Part shown: in pieces, positions 1 to 5,374 of the stretch
Layout of the letters: every line of letters begins with the position of its first letter
Numbering within the stretch: position 1 is the stretch's first letter
Source: ANME-2 cluster archaeon
GTDB lineage: Archaea > Halobacteriota > Methanosarcinia > Methanosarcinales > Methanocomedenaceae
NCBI GenBank assembly: GCA_022353185.1
Contig: JAKRWB010000259.1
Coordinates: 1-6,109 of the forward strand
Length of the DNA: 6,109 nucleotides
Direction of reading: 5' to 3'
Notes under the pieces: model-generated
Seen by the model: only the letters and a program-made list of their open reading frames with translations
Database searches by the model: none
What the model was told of the DNA's origin: nothing
Position numbers and translations under genes: made by a program

Positions 1-665
1 ACCACCGATTCCTTGGTCCCGAACATAATATTGGGTTCCCTGCCTATACTGCGCAATGCAATCAAGGATTCCACACCAAGCACGCATAAATAACTTGCAT
101 CCCCGGTCAGTTCACGCAACATATCCAGATTAACATTCCTGGAACCGCCCCGTTCAACCCTGGGCACCTTGCATACGGTAATCTTCACATCATCCAGCTC
201 TATCATGCCGTGCAGGTCAGTCACCCCCACATCCTCGCCTGCCTTTACATCTGAGGTCAGGACACCACTCGCAGAACCATCCTGGTAAGTTGTAGCATAC
301 AATAATCCCTCACGCATCACAATTGATACCTTCTGGCCCGCTTTATTATCCTCATCTGCAATGGCCGTCCATACAGACACATGGCTTATGATCTCTTCCA
401 TTACGTATTTGGAATAACGCTTAAGCTCAGCCGTACGCTCAAGTACCCATTCAATTCCATTTTTAGTTACTTTATAACGTACCCTGCCGTCAGAAAAAAT
501 CAACCCATCATCTGTAAGTTCCCTGATATATTCAGAAACCGCCTGGGGAGTTATACCTACCTTATCAGCAATCTCCCTCTGGCGTACATTTGGCTGGTGG
601 GCCGCAATTTCCACAAGAATCTGAAATTTAGTGCTTTCTTTTTTGCTATGAAGTAAGTCTATCAT
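1..665 (-). CDS. Winged-helix (MarR-like) transcriptional regulator with C-terminal ligand/sensor-type domain, 3' end cut by window edge
   Basis: Reading the minus strand from an ATG at 665-663 gives an open frame of 221 codons with no stop before the window edge, so the C-terminus is missing. Residues about 12-75 form a winged helix-turn-helix: KFQILVEIAA, then QREIADKVGITPQAVSEYIR (the turn and recognition helix), then a wing around GLIFSDGRVRYKVTKNG. Residues about 85-221 are a separate alpha/beta domain that fits the archaeal 'MarR family plus DUF7839-type' regulators as I remember them; that family name is from memory. The start overlaps the stop of the upstream ArsR-like gene as ATGA (665-662), and a GGTG ribosome-binding-like tetramer sits 7 nt before the ATG, so the two are probably translated together. 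DNA binding is well supported; the ligand and target genes are unknown. Confidence 0.85.
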   Translation of the reverse strand, partial: MIDLLHSKKESTKFQILVEIAAHQPNVRQREIADKVGITPQAVSEYIRELTDDGLIFSDGRVRYKVTKNGIEWVLERTAELKRYSKYVMEEIISHVSVWTAIADEDNKAGQKVSIVMREGLLYATTYQDGSASGVLTSDVKAGEDVGVTDLHGMIELDDVKITVCKVPRVERGGSRNVNLDMLRELTGDASYLCVLGVESLIALRSIGREPNIMFGTKESV

Positions 666-1171
666 TCAAGAGCACCGACAAATTCGATTCTCTGACCTTT
701 AACAAGTAATTTATTGGAACGCCGTGCGATACCTCTCAAATATAACGGACTTGTTCCCACCGCCCTTGACAGACCGGTCATAGACTGGTTACCATTGATC
801 ACTTCAGTTTCAATATGTTCCATTATATTCCTTATATCGTCGTCACAAGTAAAAGTTATCATGAGCAGGTCGGCAAGATCCTCAATAGAACACTGGAAGT
901 TCACCTGTATCTTAGAATAAGAAGTATGAAATTCTTTTATAGGTGTTTTTCCGGGTTCAGGCATCCGCCACTTGCTTTCAATCAAACCACTCTTCTTCAA
1001 AATTGTAAGACTTTCTTCCACTTCAAAATTGAGAATTTCCTTAAGCTCTTCTTCGGTGTACCAATCAACCAGAAGATGATCAAAAACTTTCTTGTGAGTA
1101 TCGGACCCGAAAGTACGTAACAGTGGAACGAGATCCGAAGGATCATTAATAATGCGAGTTCGTTTACCCAT
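662..1171 (-). CDS. ArsR-like winged-helix transcriptional regulator with a possible second C-terminal HTH
   Basis: The product is 169 residues, cytoplasmic, with no membrane segment. Residues about 15-70 read as an ArsR-like winged helix: DLVPLLRTFGSDTHKKVFDHL, a TEEELKEIL helix, then EVEESLTILKKSGLIESKW as recognition helix and start of the wing. Residues 95-125 form a helical acidic stretch. Residues about 127-165 (SMTGLSRAVGTSPLYLRGIARR onward) look like a second helix-turn-helix, with a polar turn AVGTSP and a basic helix, followed by a short beta end KGQRIEFV. The ATG at 1171 has AGAGGTT 9 nt upstream, which supports it. Its TGA overlaps the ATG of the downstream MarR-like gene by four bases, so the two regulators form one operon. 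No metal-binding Cys/His motif of classical ArsR sensors is present (only C94 and C109), so arsenic sensing is not implied. Confidence 0.85.
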   Translation of the reverse strand: MGKRTRIINDPSDLVPLLRTFGSDTHKKVFDHLLVDWYTEEELKEILNFEVEESLTILKKSGLIESKWRMPEPGKTPIKEFHTSYSKIQVNFQCSIEDLADLLMITFTCDDDIRNIMEHIETEVINGNQSMTGLSRAVGTSPLYLRGIARRSNKLLVKGQRIEFVGALE

Positions 1172-1180
1172 TTAGATTAA

Positions 1181-1187
1181 CCTCTTA
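1181..1187 (-). promoter_or_regulatory. Ribosome binding site of the ArsR-like gene
   Basis: The minus strand reads AAGAGG just before TTAATCTAA and the ATG. GAGG lies 9 nt from the start codon and is complementary to the archaeal 16S 3' end. It supports the ATG at 1171 as the true start. Confidence 0.6.
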
Positions 1188-1209
1188 GCTATATATGGTC
1201 TTTTAATTT

Positions 1210-1222
1210 GATAAAGCTTTTT
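1210..1222 (-). promoter_or_regulatory. Candidate archaeal BRE/TATA promoter of the two-regulator operon
   Basis: The minus strand reads AAAAAGCTTTATC here, an A-rich BRE-like part followed by a TATA-like CTTTATC. Its centre is about 42 nt upstream of the ATG at 1171, so a start of transcription about 25 nt downstream would leave a short leader that still includes the AGAGG ribosome binding site. An almost identical 13-mer (one base different) lies in the same position upstream of the U32 gene at 5356-5368. This is an inference from sequence and spacing. Confidence 0.45.
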
Positions 1223-1271
1223 AAAAAAACCAACCTAAATTTATTCGATATTTATCAGGTCAGATATGCAA

Positions 1272-1301
1272 TAGAATAAAAACCATTCAAGGTCAACGGT
1301 T
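1272..1301 (-). terminator. Stem-loop plus T-tract after the CetZ-like gene
   Basis: Ten bases past the CetZ stop the minus strand reads AACCGTT, a 7-nt loop GACCTTG, then AATGGTT. These arms pair over 7 bp with one G-U wobble and run straight into a T-rich stretch TTTATTCTATT. The arms are at 1295-1301 and 1281-1287. The stem is weak, but archaeal termination depends mainly on T-tracts, so this is a reasonable end for the surface-protein/CetZ transcript and separates it from the regulator operon. Confidence 0.5.
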
Positions 1302-1310
1302 ATGCCAGTT

Positions 1311-2414
1311 TTAGTACTGTGGTTCCAGTCCCTCAATCTTTGAGAACGTTGTATCGGCTTCTTTTCGTAAAGCCATACGGTCACGTTTATCTTTTTCTAT
1401 CTGGATGGCTTCGACCGCAAGGGCGTACAGGTTCTCAAGTTCTGATGTAGTCTCCAGCGTCAATACAGAAAGGACTTTTGGTAACTCTCCGTTTCGGATA
1501 ATAACCCCTTTGAACACATGACCGATATGAGATGCCAGTTTGTCAATCTCACCAGAAATATCATCAATGCTCAGATATTTGCGGTCACCCCTCATAATTA
1601 TCATTGCCCTGCTGCCTTCTTCGAAAACATTTGAGGAGAAAAGCAGACCGCTGGGAGAAAGACTGTCGTGTATGACTGAACGAATCGTGTTCTTCCCATC
1701 GCCCCTGGCAAATCCGATAGTGGCAAAACCAGCACCCCCTGACATGACCGTTTGGAAATCACCCAGGTCAGTAACCATCATCATCTCACTATCCAGTGCT
1801 TCAAGTAAAAATAATAACCGTTCAGCTATCATGTTGTTTATGCCGTCATAGGCACTCTGTATATCTCCACCAGCATCTTTCAGGAACTGGTTATCTGCCA
1901 GTATTATACCATCAGTTCCACTGTCATACATTTCCTTTAGACAAAATGCAGAGTTCTGGAGATATATTGTACCCTCTTCCCTGAAAGGGAGGACTACTAT
2001 AGAATATATTGGAAAATCATATCTACCCTTCAATTCTTTTATTAACAGCGGGCTAAATGATGACCCTGTGCCGCCTGCAGCCGACGTGATGACAAAACCA
2101 ACATCAAACTCTCCTCTTTCTGAGATGTTTCTCATTATAAGGTCCTTGTTGTCAGTAAAACACTGCTTACCCACAACGCGGTTTGCACCTACCCCATGCA
2201 GGTTCGGGATATGGATTCGGTCCTTGGTTTTTGTATAACGCATTTCCTTCAGGTCATTTATAGCGGTGTTTATTGCTATGGTCTCGACCCTTGAAGGGAA
2301 TTTCTGGCGAGAATAATATTTTGAGAACTTACCGCCACCAAAGGCTTCCCTATTGACAGCGTCCAAAATTCTGTTGCCGCACTGACCAGCCCCAACCATC
2401 AAGACATTTAACAA
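1311..2414 (-). CDS. CetZ-like tubulin/FtsZ-superfamily GTPase, TTG start
   Basis: The 367-residue protein is a cytoplasmic GTPase of the tubulin/FtsZ superfamily. The nucleotide loop T1 is GAGQCGN at 8-14, the tubulin signature loop T4 is SAAGGTGSS at 111-119, LPFREEG at 142-148 is the T5-side region, and Asn193/194 in helix H7 (AYDGINNMIAERL) can contact guanine. The T7 loop carries D216 and D219 (VTDLGD), matching the VVDSSE of haloarchaeal CetZ1 as I remember it, where the acidic residue promotes hydrolysis across the filament interface. These blocks and the absence of an FtsZ C-terminal tail favour CetZ over FtsZ. CetZ proteins are known in haloarchaea for cell-shape control rather than division. 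The T4 loop departs from GGGTGSG. The TTG start is chosen because AGGAGGAT lies just upstream; the first in-frame ATG is codon 6 and would remove the first beta strand. It probably shares a transcript with the membrane protein 26 nt upstream. Confidence 0.88.
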   Translation of the reverse strand: MLNVLMVGAGQCGNRILDAVNREAFGGGKFSKYYSRQKFPSRVETIAINTAINDLKEMRYTKTKDRIHIPNLHGVGANRVVGKQCFTDNKDLIMRNISERGEFDVGFVITSAAGGTGSSFSPLLIKELKGRYDFPIYSIVVLPFREEGTIYLQNSAFCLKEMYDSGTDGIILADNQFLKDAGGDIQSAYDGINNMIAERLLFLLEALDSEMMMVTDLGDFQTVMSGGAGFATIGFARGDGKNTIRSVIHDSLSPSGLLFSSNVFEEGSRAMIIMRGDRKYLSIDDISGEIDKLASHIGHVFKGVIIRNGELPKVLSVLTLETTSELENLYALAVEAIQIEKDKRDRMALRKEADTTFSKIEGLEPQY

Positions 2415-2420
2415 TTAAAA

Positions 2421-2428
2421 ATCCTCCT
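2421..2428 (-). promoter_or_regulatory. Strong ribosome binding site that fixes the TTG start of the CetZ-like gene
   Basis: The minus strand reads AGGAGGAT, close to the ideal complement of the archaeal 16S 3' end, with GGAGG 8 nt before the TTG at 2414-2412. An ATG at 2407-2405 is out of frame, and the in-frame ATG (codon 6) is too far away. The site lies inside the 26-nt gap after the upstream gene, as expected for the second gene of an operon. Confidence 0.8.
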
Positions 2429-2440
2429 AAATCTTATTTT

Positions 2441-3688
2441 TTACATCCTGAACTGACTGCGTCTCCAGTGCAACCAACCTGCTATGGCGATTATGATAAT
2501 AACCGGAGTAATGTAAACATAAATCGGATATTCTGCCAGGGAATCATATTTACCCTTTTCAACATAGAACATATCTGAAGTCACTTCTATCGGTATTATA
2601 TCTTCTACGCCGTTATTATATGTCAATTTTACTGTTAAAGTATTAGCTCCGACTTCATCGGCTCTGAGTGTGAATTTATACTCGTCCTCATACCTTGCTC
2701 CAAATACGCTCTCTTGAATAATAGGTTTCTCATTTATTATGTCGATGTCTTCTGAGCCCGAAAGATACGTTAAGTTATTAGGAATTACCGGAGTGATCTT
2801 AATTGTATATGCAGGTACATCTTTTAAATTTTCAACATTTATAGTAAAAGTAATCTTTTCACCGCGCTTTAATTTTGTTTTGTCCTGCGAGATTGTTAGT
2901 GACAGGTTAGAAGTTTCTACTGCTTTTTCAGCCACGGTCACTGTTGGCCGGGTGGATGGTGTAGTATATTCATCCCCGAACACCGAAGAAGAATAGGTGG
3001 CTATGGCAGGATTAAGGGTAAAAGTGCCGCCTTTGGCAGCTTCGATCTCATAGATATACATCTGGACATATGTATCGCCCACAGCAAGTTCAGTTGGATA
3101 AGTAGAATAAATGTTGGATTTAAATGTAAATCCAGGGGTAAAACCTGGGTCTATGCTGATACGTTGCGCAGTACCGCTTCCGGAATTTCTGGCCTTGATT
3201 GTTACCCTGATGGTGTCCCCGATATTAACTGAGGATTTATCCACTTCTTTTGAAAGTGTGAGGGATGGTTCCCCGATGTATATGGCATTTGAGATGCCCC
3301 CTGTCACTGCTTTTTCATATTCCACGGTTATACCAGTGGTTGTGATATCCACAATTGCATACTGGGATGAGAGGTTCTTTTCATTCACCAGTATTTCGAC
3401 CGAACCGCTAAGATATTTCACCCTTTTTTTGCCATCTGTGATAGTTTTTGACACAGTTAATGTATCATATGAACCATCTGACTTTAAAAGATAAATGTTA
3501 ATATCCAATGATAAGGAACCTTCTAATGACGTAATATCAGATACTTCAATAAAATAGTTGTTAATCTGATAGCCGTCCCCCTCTTGAATTTTCTCATCAT
3601 ATATATTATCGGCACTTACACTGCCCGTTAACAAGACCAGGATGAAAAATAAAAACAGGTTATATCCTACAATCCGGTTTGTTTTCAA
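2441..3688 (-). CDS. Secreted, C-terminally membrane-anchored protein with two extracellular Ig-like/DUF11-type beta domains, TTG start
   Basis: The 415-residue protein starts with a Sec signal peptide: K2 and R5, a hydrophobic core at about 9-21, and a likely cut after SVSA (residue 26). Residues about 27-138 are a beta-rich N-terminal region. Residues about 141-252 and 261-372 are two related beta-sandwich repeats, opening LTLSKEVDKSSVNIGDTIRV and LSLTISQDKTKLKRGEKITF, typical of the DUF11/CARDB-like modules of archaeal surface proteins. A single membrane helix at about 388-407 is followed by WRRSQFRM, giving an outside body and a short basic cytoplasmic tail. Three N-glycosylation sequons are visible (N105, N261, N305). 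No catalytic motif is seen. The TTG start is supported by AGAGGGGAT just upstream and by the signal peptide beginning at once; no in-frame ATG or GTG was found between it and the preceding in-frame stop. It precedes the CetZ-like gene by 26 nt, so an adhesion, envelope or cytoskeleton-anchoring role is an inference. Confidence 0.85.
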   Translation of the reverse strand: MKTNRIVGYNLFLFFILVLLTGSVSADNIYDEKIQEGDGYQINNYFIEVSDITSLEGSLSLDINIYLLKSDGSYDTLTVSKTITDGKKRVKYLSGSVEILVNEKNLSSQYAIVDITTTGITVEYEKAVTGGISNAIYIGEPSLTLSKEVDKSSVNIGDTIRVTIKARNSGSGTAQRISIDPGFTPGFTFKSNIYSTYPTELAVGDTYVQMYIYEIEAAKGGTFTLNPAIATYSSSVFGDEYTTPSTRPTVTVAEKAVETSNLSLTISQDKTKLKRGEKITFTINVENLKDVPAYTIKITPVIPNNLTYLSGSEDIDIINEKPIIQESVFGARYEDEYKFTLRADEVGANTLTVKLTYNNGVEDIIPIEVTSDMFYVEKGKYDSLAEYPIYVYITPVIIIIAIAGWLHWRRSQFRM

Positions 3689-3695
3689 TTTCGAT

Positions 3696-3704
3696 ATCCC
3701 CTCT
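3696..3704 (-). promoter_or_regulatory. Ribosome binding site supporting the TTG start of the membrane-anchored protein
   Basis: The minus strand reads AGAGGGGAT, with GAGGGG 9 nt before the TTG at 3688-3686. It is a weaker match than the one before the CetZ-like gene. Confidence 0.55.
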
Positions 3705-3760
3705 ATAATACAGTAATTACTTTTGTGTGCATTTATTTAATCATTGCCATTAACGATTTT

Positions 3761-3776
3761 TTATAAATATAAATTT
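3761..3776 (-). promoter_or_regulatory. Candidate TATA promoter of the surface-protein/CetZ operon
   Basis: The minus strand reads AATTTATATTTATAAA, preceded by an A-rich CACAA stretch. This is the best TATA-like element in the 197-bp gap. A start of transcription about 25 nt downstream would give a leader near 50 nt that includes the AGAGGGGAT ribosome binding site. The whole gap is very AT-rich, so other TATA-like words exist and the choice is tentative. Confidence 0.35.
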
Positions 3777-3885
3777 TGTGTTACGATGTCCATTATATGG
3801 TAAATAAATATTTCACATCTGTCTGTTTTATTATATATTATATGTCAATATATATTTCATTTTCTGATATGGAAATATTGTCGTA

Positions 3886-4272
3886 CTACCGTTTCCGCTT
3901 TACAAGATGAAATATATAAATATCAGGTCGGGGACGTTTTCCGCTGGTTGTTGCAAAATCCGAATAGCAGCGGGGGCATAGTTCACGTACATTCAGGGCA
4001 GCTATCTCCTGCGTACCCGGAATTATCCTGGCAAATATAAAACCCGGCGATACATCCACAGCTTCGGCATTTTCCTTTAATAGTTTGAGAAAATGTTCCT
4101 CAAACACTTCCAGATCGTCCAAAGCCAGGCCACGGGTATTGGCTGTGTATCCCGAACAGCCGCAGGGAAGTGCAAACAGGTCAAGTTCAATTACCATTAC
4201 TGCCCGACCGATAAGCTGCCTGATACGTTCCTCCAGGTTAGCTCTTGTTTTTAGAAGATTATCCAAGGTCAT
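3886..4272 (-). CDS. Unrecognised 128-residue protein with CxC...CPxC putative metal-binding cysteines
   Basis: I do not recognise the family. The N-terminal 23 residues are helical and charged. Then comes a hydrophobic strand VMVIELDLFALP, a CGCSGY motif (C37, C39), an acidic helix at about 51-70 (DDLEVFEEHFLKLLKENAEA), a strand GFIFARIIPG, and CPRC (C99, C102) followed by a basic tail ending KRKR. The four cysteines in two pairs look like a Zn or Fe-S site; there is no signal peptide or membrane helix. Its ATG overlaps the TGA of the U32 gene as ATGA (4272-4269), which argues for translational coupling and a shared function, perhaps as an accessory or subunit. The only ribosome-binding-like sequence is a weak GGGAT about 12 nt upstream. 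The coding call rests on the length, the overlap and the ordered motifs. Confidence 0.75.
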   Translation of the reverse strand: MTLDNLLKTRANLEERIRQLIGRAVMVIELDLFALPCGCSGYTANTRGLALDDLEVFEEHFLKLLKENAEAVDVSPGFIFARIIPGTQEIAALNVRELCPRCYSDFATTSGKRPRPDIYIFHLVKRKR

Positions 4273-5324
4273 AATGTATCAATCCCTTTTTTCGTTAATG
4301 TAGTCCATTGCTCAAGCTTTTCATCAGGAGTACCCATGCGGCTATACATCTGCGTAACCTTATCTGCCAGGCGCTGGCAATATCCACAGGTGTGGCAGAC
4401 AGTACTGTGTGTCTTCCACTGCTCGATAGCACCGTCCAGGGCCTTGTTAGGAATGTTGAAAAGGTCGATAAGGTCCTTAGGGCAATCCATCAGGTCCATC
4501 AGGTTGCCGTCATAACTCTCATTGGCATAGGCGTCTACACAGTTCAGTATCCAGTTTAATAAATGGGAGCGTCCTCCTATCTTAAAAACGTCTGTAATAT
4601 GGGCATATTCCTCAAGGTCTTCCGGCCTGATAAATGGTGATTTAATAATAAGGGACGGGTCGTTGATGCGCAGTGAGAGGCACTTATAGTAATAATAGTC
4701 ATCCTGTACATTGGGACGGGGGGGCGGTCCGTTAACATGGGAAAAGAAATTAAAATGGGCATACCTGAATGGGCAGCGGTACAGGCAACCTTCATTGACA
4801 AGCAGTTTGAGTTCGCAGTCCACTGCATCCTTGATAGCTTCCAGTACATCGAAATGACGGTTAACGTTCGAGTCTACCACAATGGACGAAGCACCCAGTT
4901 GTTCATAGAACTCAGCTTTCTGGGGGCTATCCACAAATGCCAGTACACTGACTACAGACGGTATATTGAACTCCTGGTCTAACATTTCTATAATGTAAGG
5001 GTCTGCCACCACAACTGTGTCCACACCGATGTCCTCCAGATTTGAAAGGTACCAGTGTAGGAGATTGTAACCTTCAGTAGTCAACTGCTGGCCGCCCATG
5101 CATGAACTGTTCAGTACCATTTCTATCTTGACACCCTTATTATGGCAATACTGGGTATGTTTGGCGATTTCCTCAAGACTTGCATGCCCGAGATTGACGC
5201 GGCCCGTGCCTATGTAATCCGGCGAACCTGCCATGTAAATTGAATAAATGTCTTTGGAGCTGGCCAGTAACTGCTCAAGCCCTTCAAAATGTCCGGGGTG
5301 AGGTACGTAGAGTTTCTTTTTCAT
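4269..5324 (-). CDS. Peptidase U32-family protein (UbiU/RlhA-like), probable Fe-S protein
   Basis: The 351-residue protein has the U32 (COG0826) layout: an N-terminal TIM-barrel-like part with IYSIYMAGS, then KGVKIEMVLNSSC, GVDTVVVADPYIIEML, and the central signature-like segment NEGCLYRCPFRYAHFN (residues 177-192). Cysteines C180, C184 and C215 in the core, plus a C-terminal CHTCGYC (C310, C313, C316), are good cluster-ligand candidates. Named members of this superfamily (UbiU/UbiV, RlhA, TrhP) take part in hydroxylation of quinone precursors or RNA rather than proteolysis, and UbiU/UbiV bind 4Fe-4S clusters. The substrate here cannot be told from sequence. No ribosome binding site precedes the ATG at 5324, and the TATA-like box lies about 34 nt upstream, so the mRNA may be nearly leaderless. 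It is coupled by ATGA to the Cys4 gene downstream. A run of seven C (minus strand, 4724-4718) within the Gly-Pro-Pro-Pro stretch is a possible sequencing or slippage weak spot. Confidence 0.85.
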   Translation of the reverse strand: MKKKLYVPHPGHFEGLEQLLASSKDIYSIYMAGSPDYIGTGRVNLGHASLEEIAKHTQYCHNKGVKIEMVLNSSCMGGQQLTTEGYNLLHWYLSNLEDIGVDTVVVADPYIIEMLDQEFNIPSVVSVLAFVDSPQKAEFYEQLGASSIVVDSNVNRHFDVLEAIKDAVDCELKLLVNEGCLYRCPFRYAHFNFFSHVNGPPPRPNVQDDYYYYKCLSLRINDPSLIIKSPFIRPEDLEEYAHITDVFKIGGRSHLLNWILNCVDAYANESYDGNLMDLMDCPKDLIDLFNIPNKALDGAIEQWKTHSTVCHTCGYCQRLADKVTQMYSRMGTPDEKLEQWTTLTKKGIDTL

Positions 5325-5330
5325 AATTGC

Positions 5331-5349
5331 TGGGGGATTTATTGGGGGA
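5331..5349 (-). repeat. Two TCCCCCA direct repeats in the leader of the U32 gene
   Basis: The minus strand carries TCCCCCA twice, 12 bp apart start to start (5349-5343 and 5337-5331), between the TATA-like box and the ATG. A third copy (TGGGGGA on the plus strand) is at 6099-6105. The position at the presumed transcription start makes an operator possible, but the words are short. Confidence 0.4.
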
Positions 5350-5355
5350 GAGAGT

Positions 5356-5368
5356 GATAAAGGTTTTT
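5356..5368 (-). promoter_or_regulatory. Candidate BRE/TATA promoter of the U32/Cys4 operon
   Basis: The minus strand reads AAAAACCTTTATC, differing by one base from the promoter candidate at 1210-1222. It lies 6 nt past the stop of the upstream membrane-protein gene. Its spacing to the ATG at 5324 predicts a leader of only a few nucleotides, which agrees with the lack of a ribosome binding site. Confidence 0.5.
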
Positions 5369-5374
5369 GTTAAA

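Larger units (their letters stand above)
3689..3885. other. AT-rich intergenic region between the Cys4 gene and the surface-protein gene
   Basis: This 197-bp stretch has no convincing coding frame. Besides the TATA candidate it holds a short dyad CCAT-N3-ATGG at 3790-3800, flanked by GATGT (3785-3789) and ACATC (3815-3819). It also holds a weak inverted repeat ATATTTC/GAAATAT (3852-3858 and 3872-3878) just past the stop of the Cys4 gene. The latter could help end the U32/Cys4 transcript. The base composition makes chance dyads likely. Confidence 0.4.

Noticed and set aside
381..656. Plus-strand open frame of 91 codons
   Set aside because: It lies wholly opposite the winged-helix gene on the minus strand, which has a clear HTH and coupling to its neighbour; the plus-strand translation shows no recognisable motif.
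815..1120. Plus-strand open frame of 101 codons (and a shorter one at 714-920)
   Set aside because: Both are antisense to the ArsR-like gene, with low-complexity hydrophobic/aromatic translation and no family signal.
1311..2414. Naming the tubulin-like gene ftsZ
   Set aside because: The T7 loop and H7 blocks follow CetZ rather than FtsZ (no N-x-D-F-A-D, no FtsZ C-terminal tail), so a division role should not be assumed.
3111..3494. Plus-strand open frame of 127 codons opposite the surface protein
   Set aside because: The minus frame has a signal peptide, repeated beta domains and a membrane anchor; the plus frame has no such order.
3785..3819. Dyad GATGT...ACATC around CCAT-N3-ATGG as an operator
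   Set aside because: The arms are short and the region is very AT-rich, so chance is a good explanation; it is mentioned only in the intergenic description.
4718..4724. Seven-G run as a phase-variable or frameshift site in the U32 gene
   Set aside because: The frame is intact on both sides and the run encodes part of a Gly-Pro-Pro-Pro-Arg-Pro stretch; one short run is not enough evidence for phase variation.
4577..4849. Minus-strand open frame of 90 codons inside the U32 gene
   Set aside because: It is in a different frame of a well-supported gene and its translation has no motif.
4269..5324. Calling the U32 protein a protease
   Set aside because: The family name is historical; no catalytic protease residues are seen, and the best-known members act in hydroxylation with Fe-S clusters.
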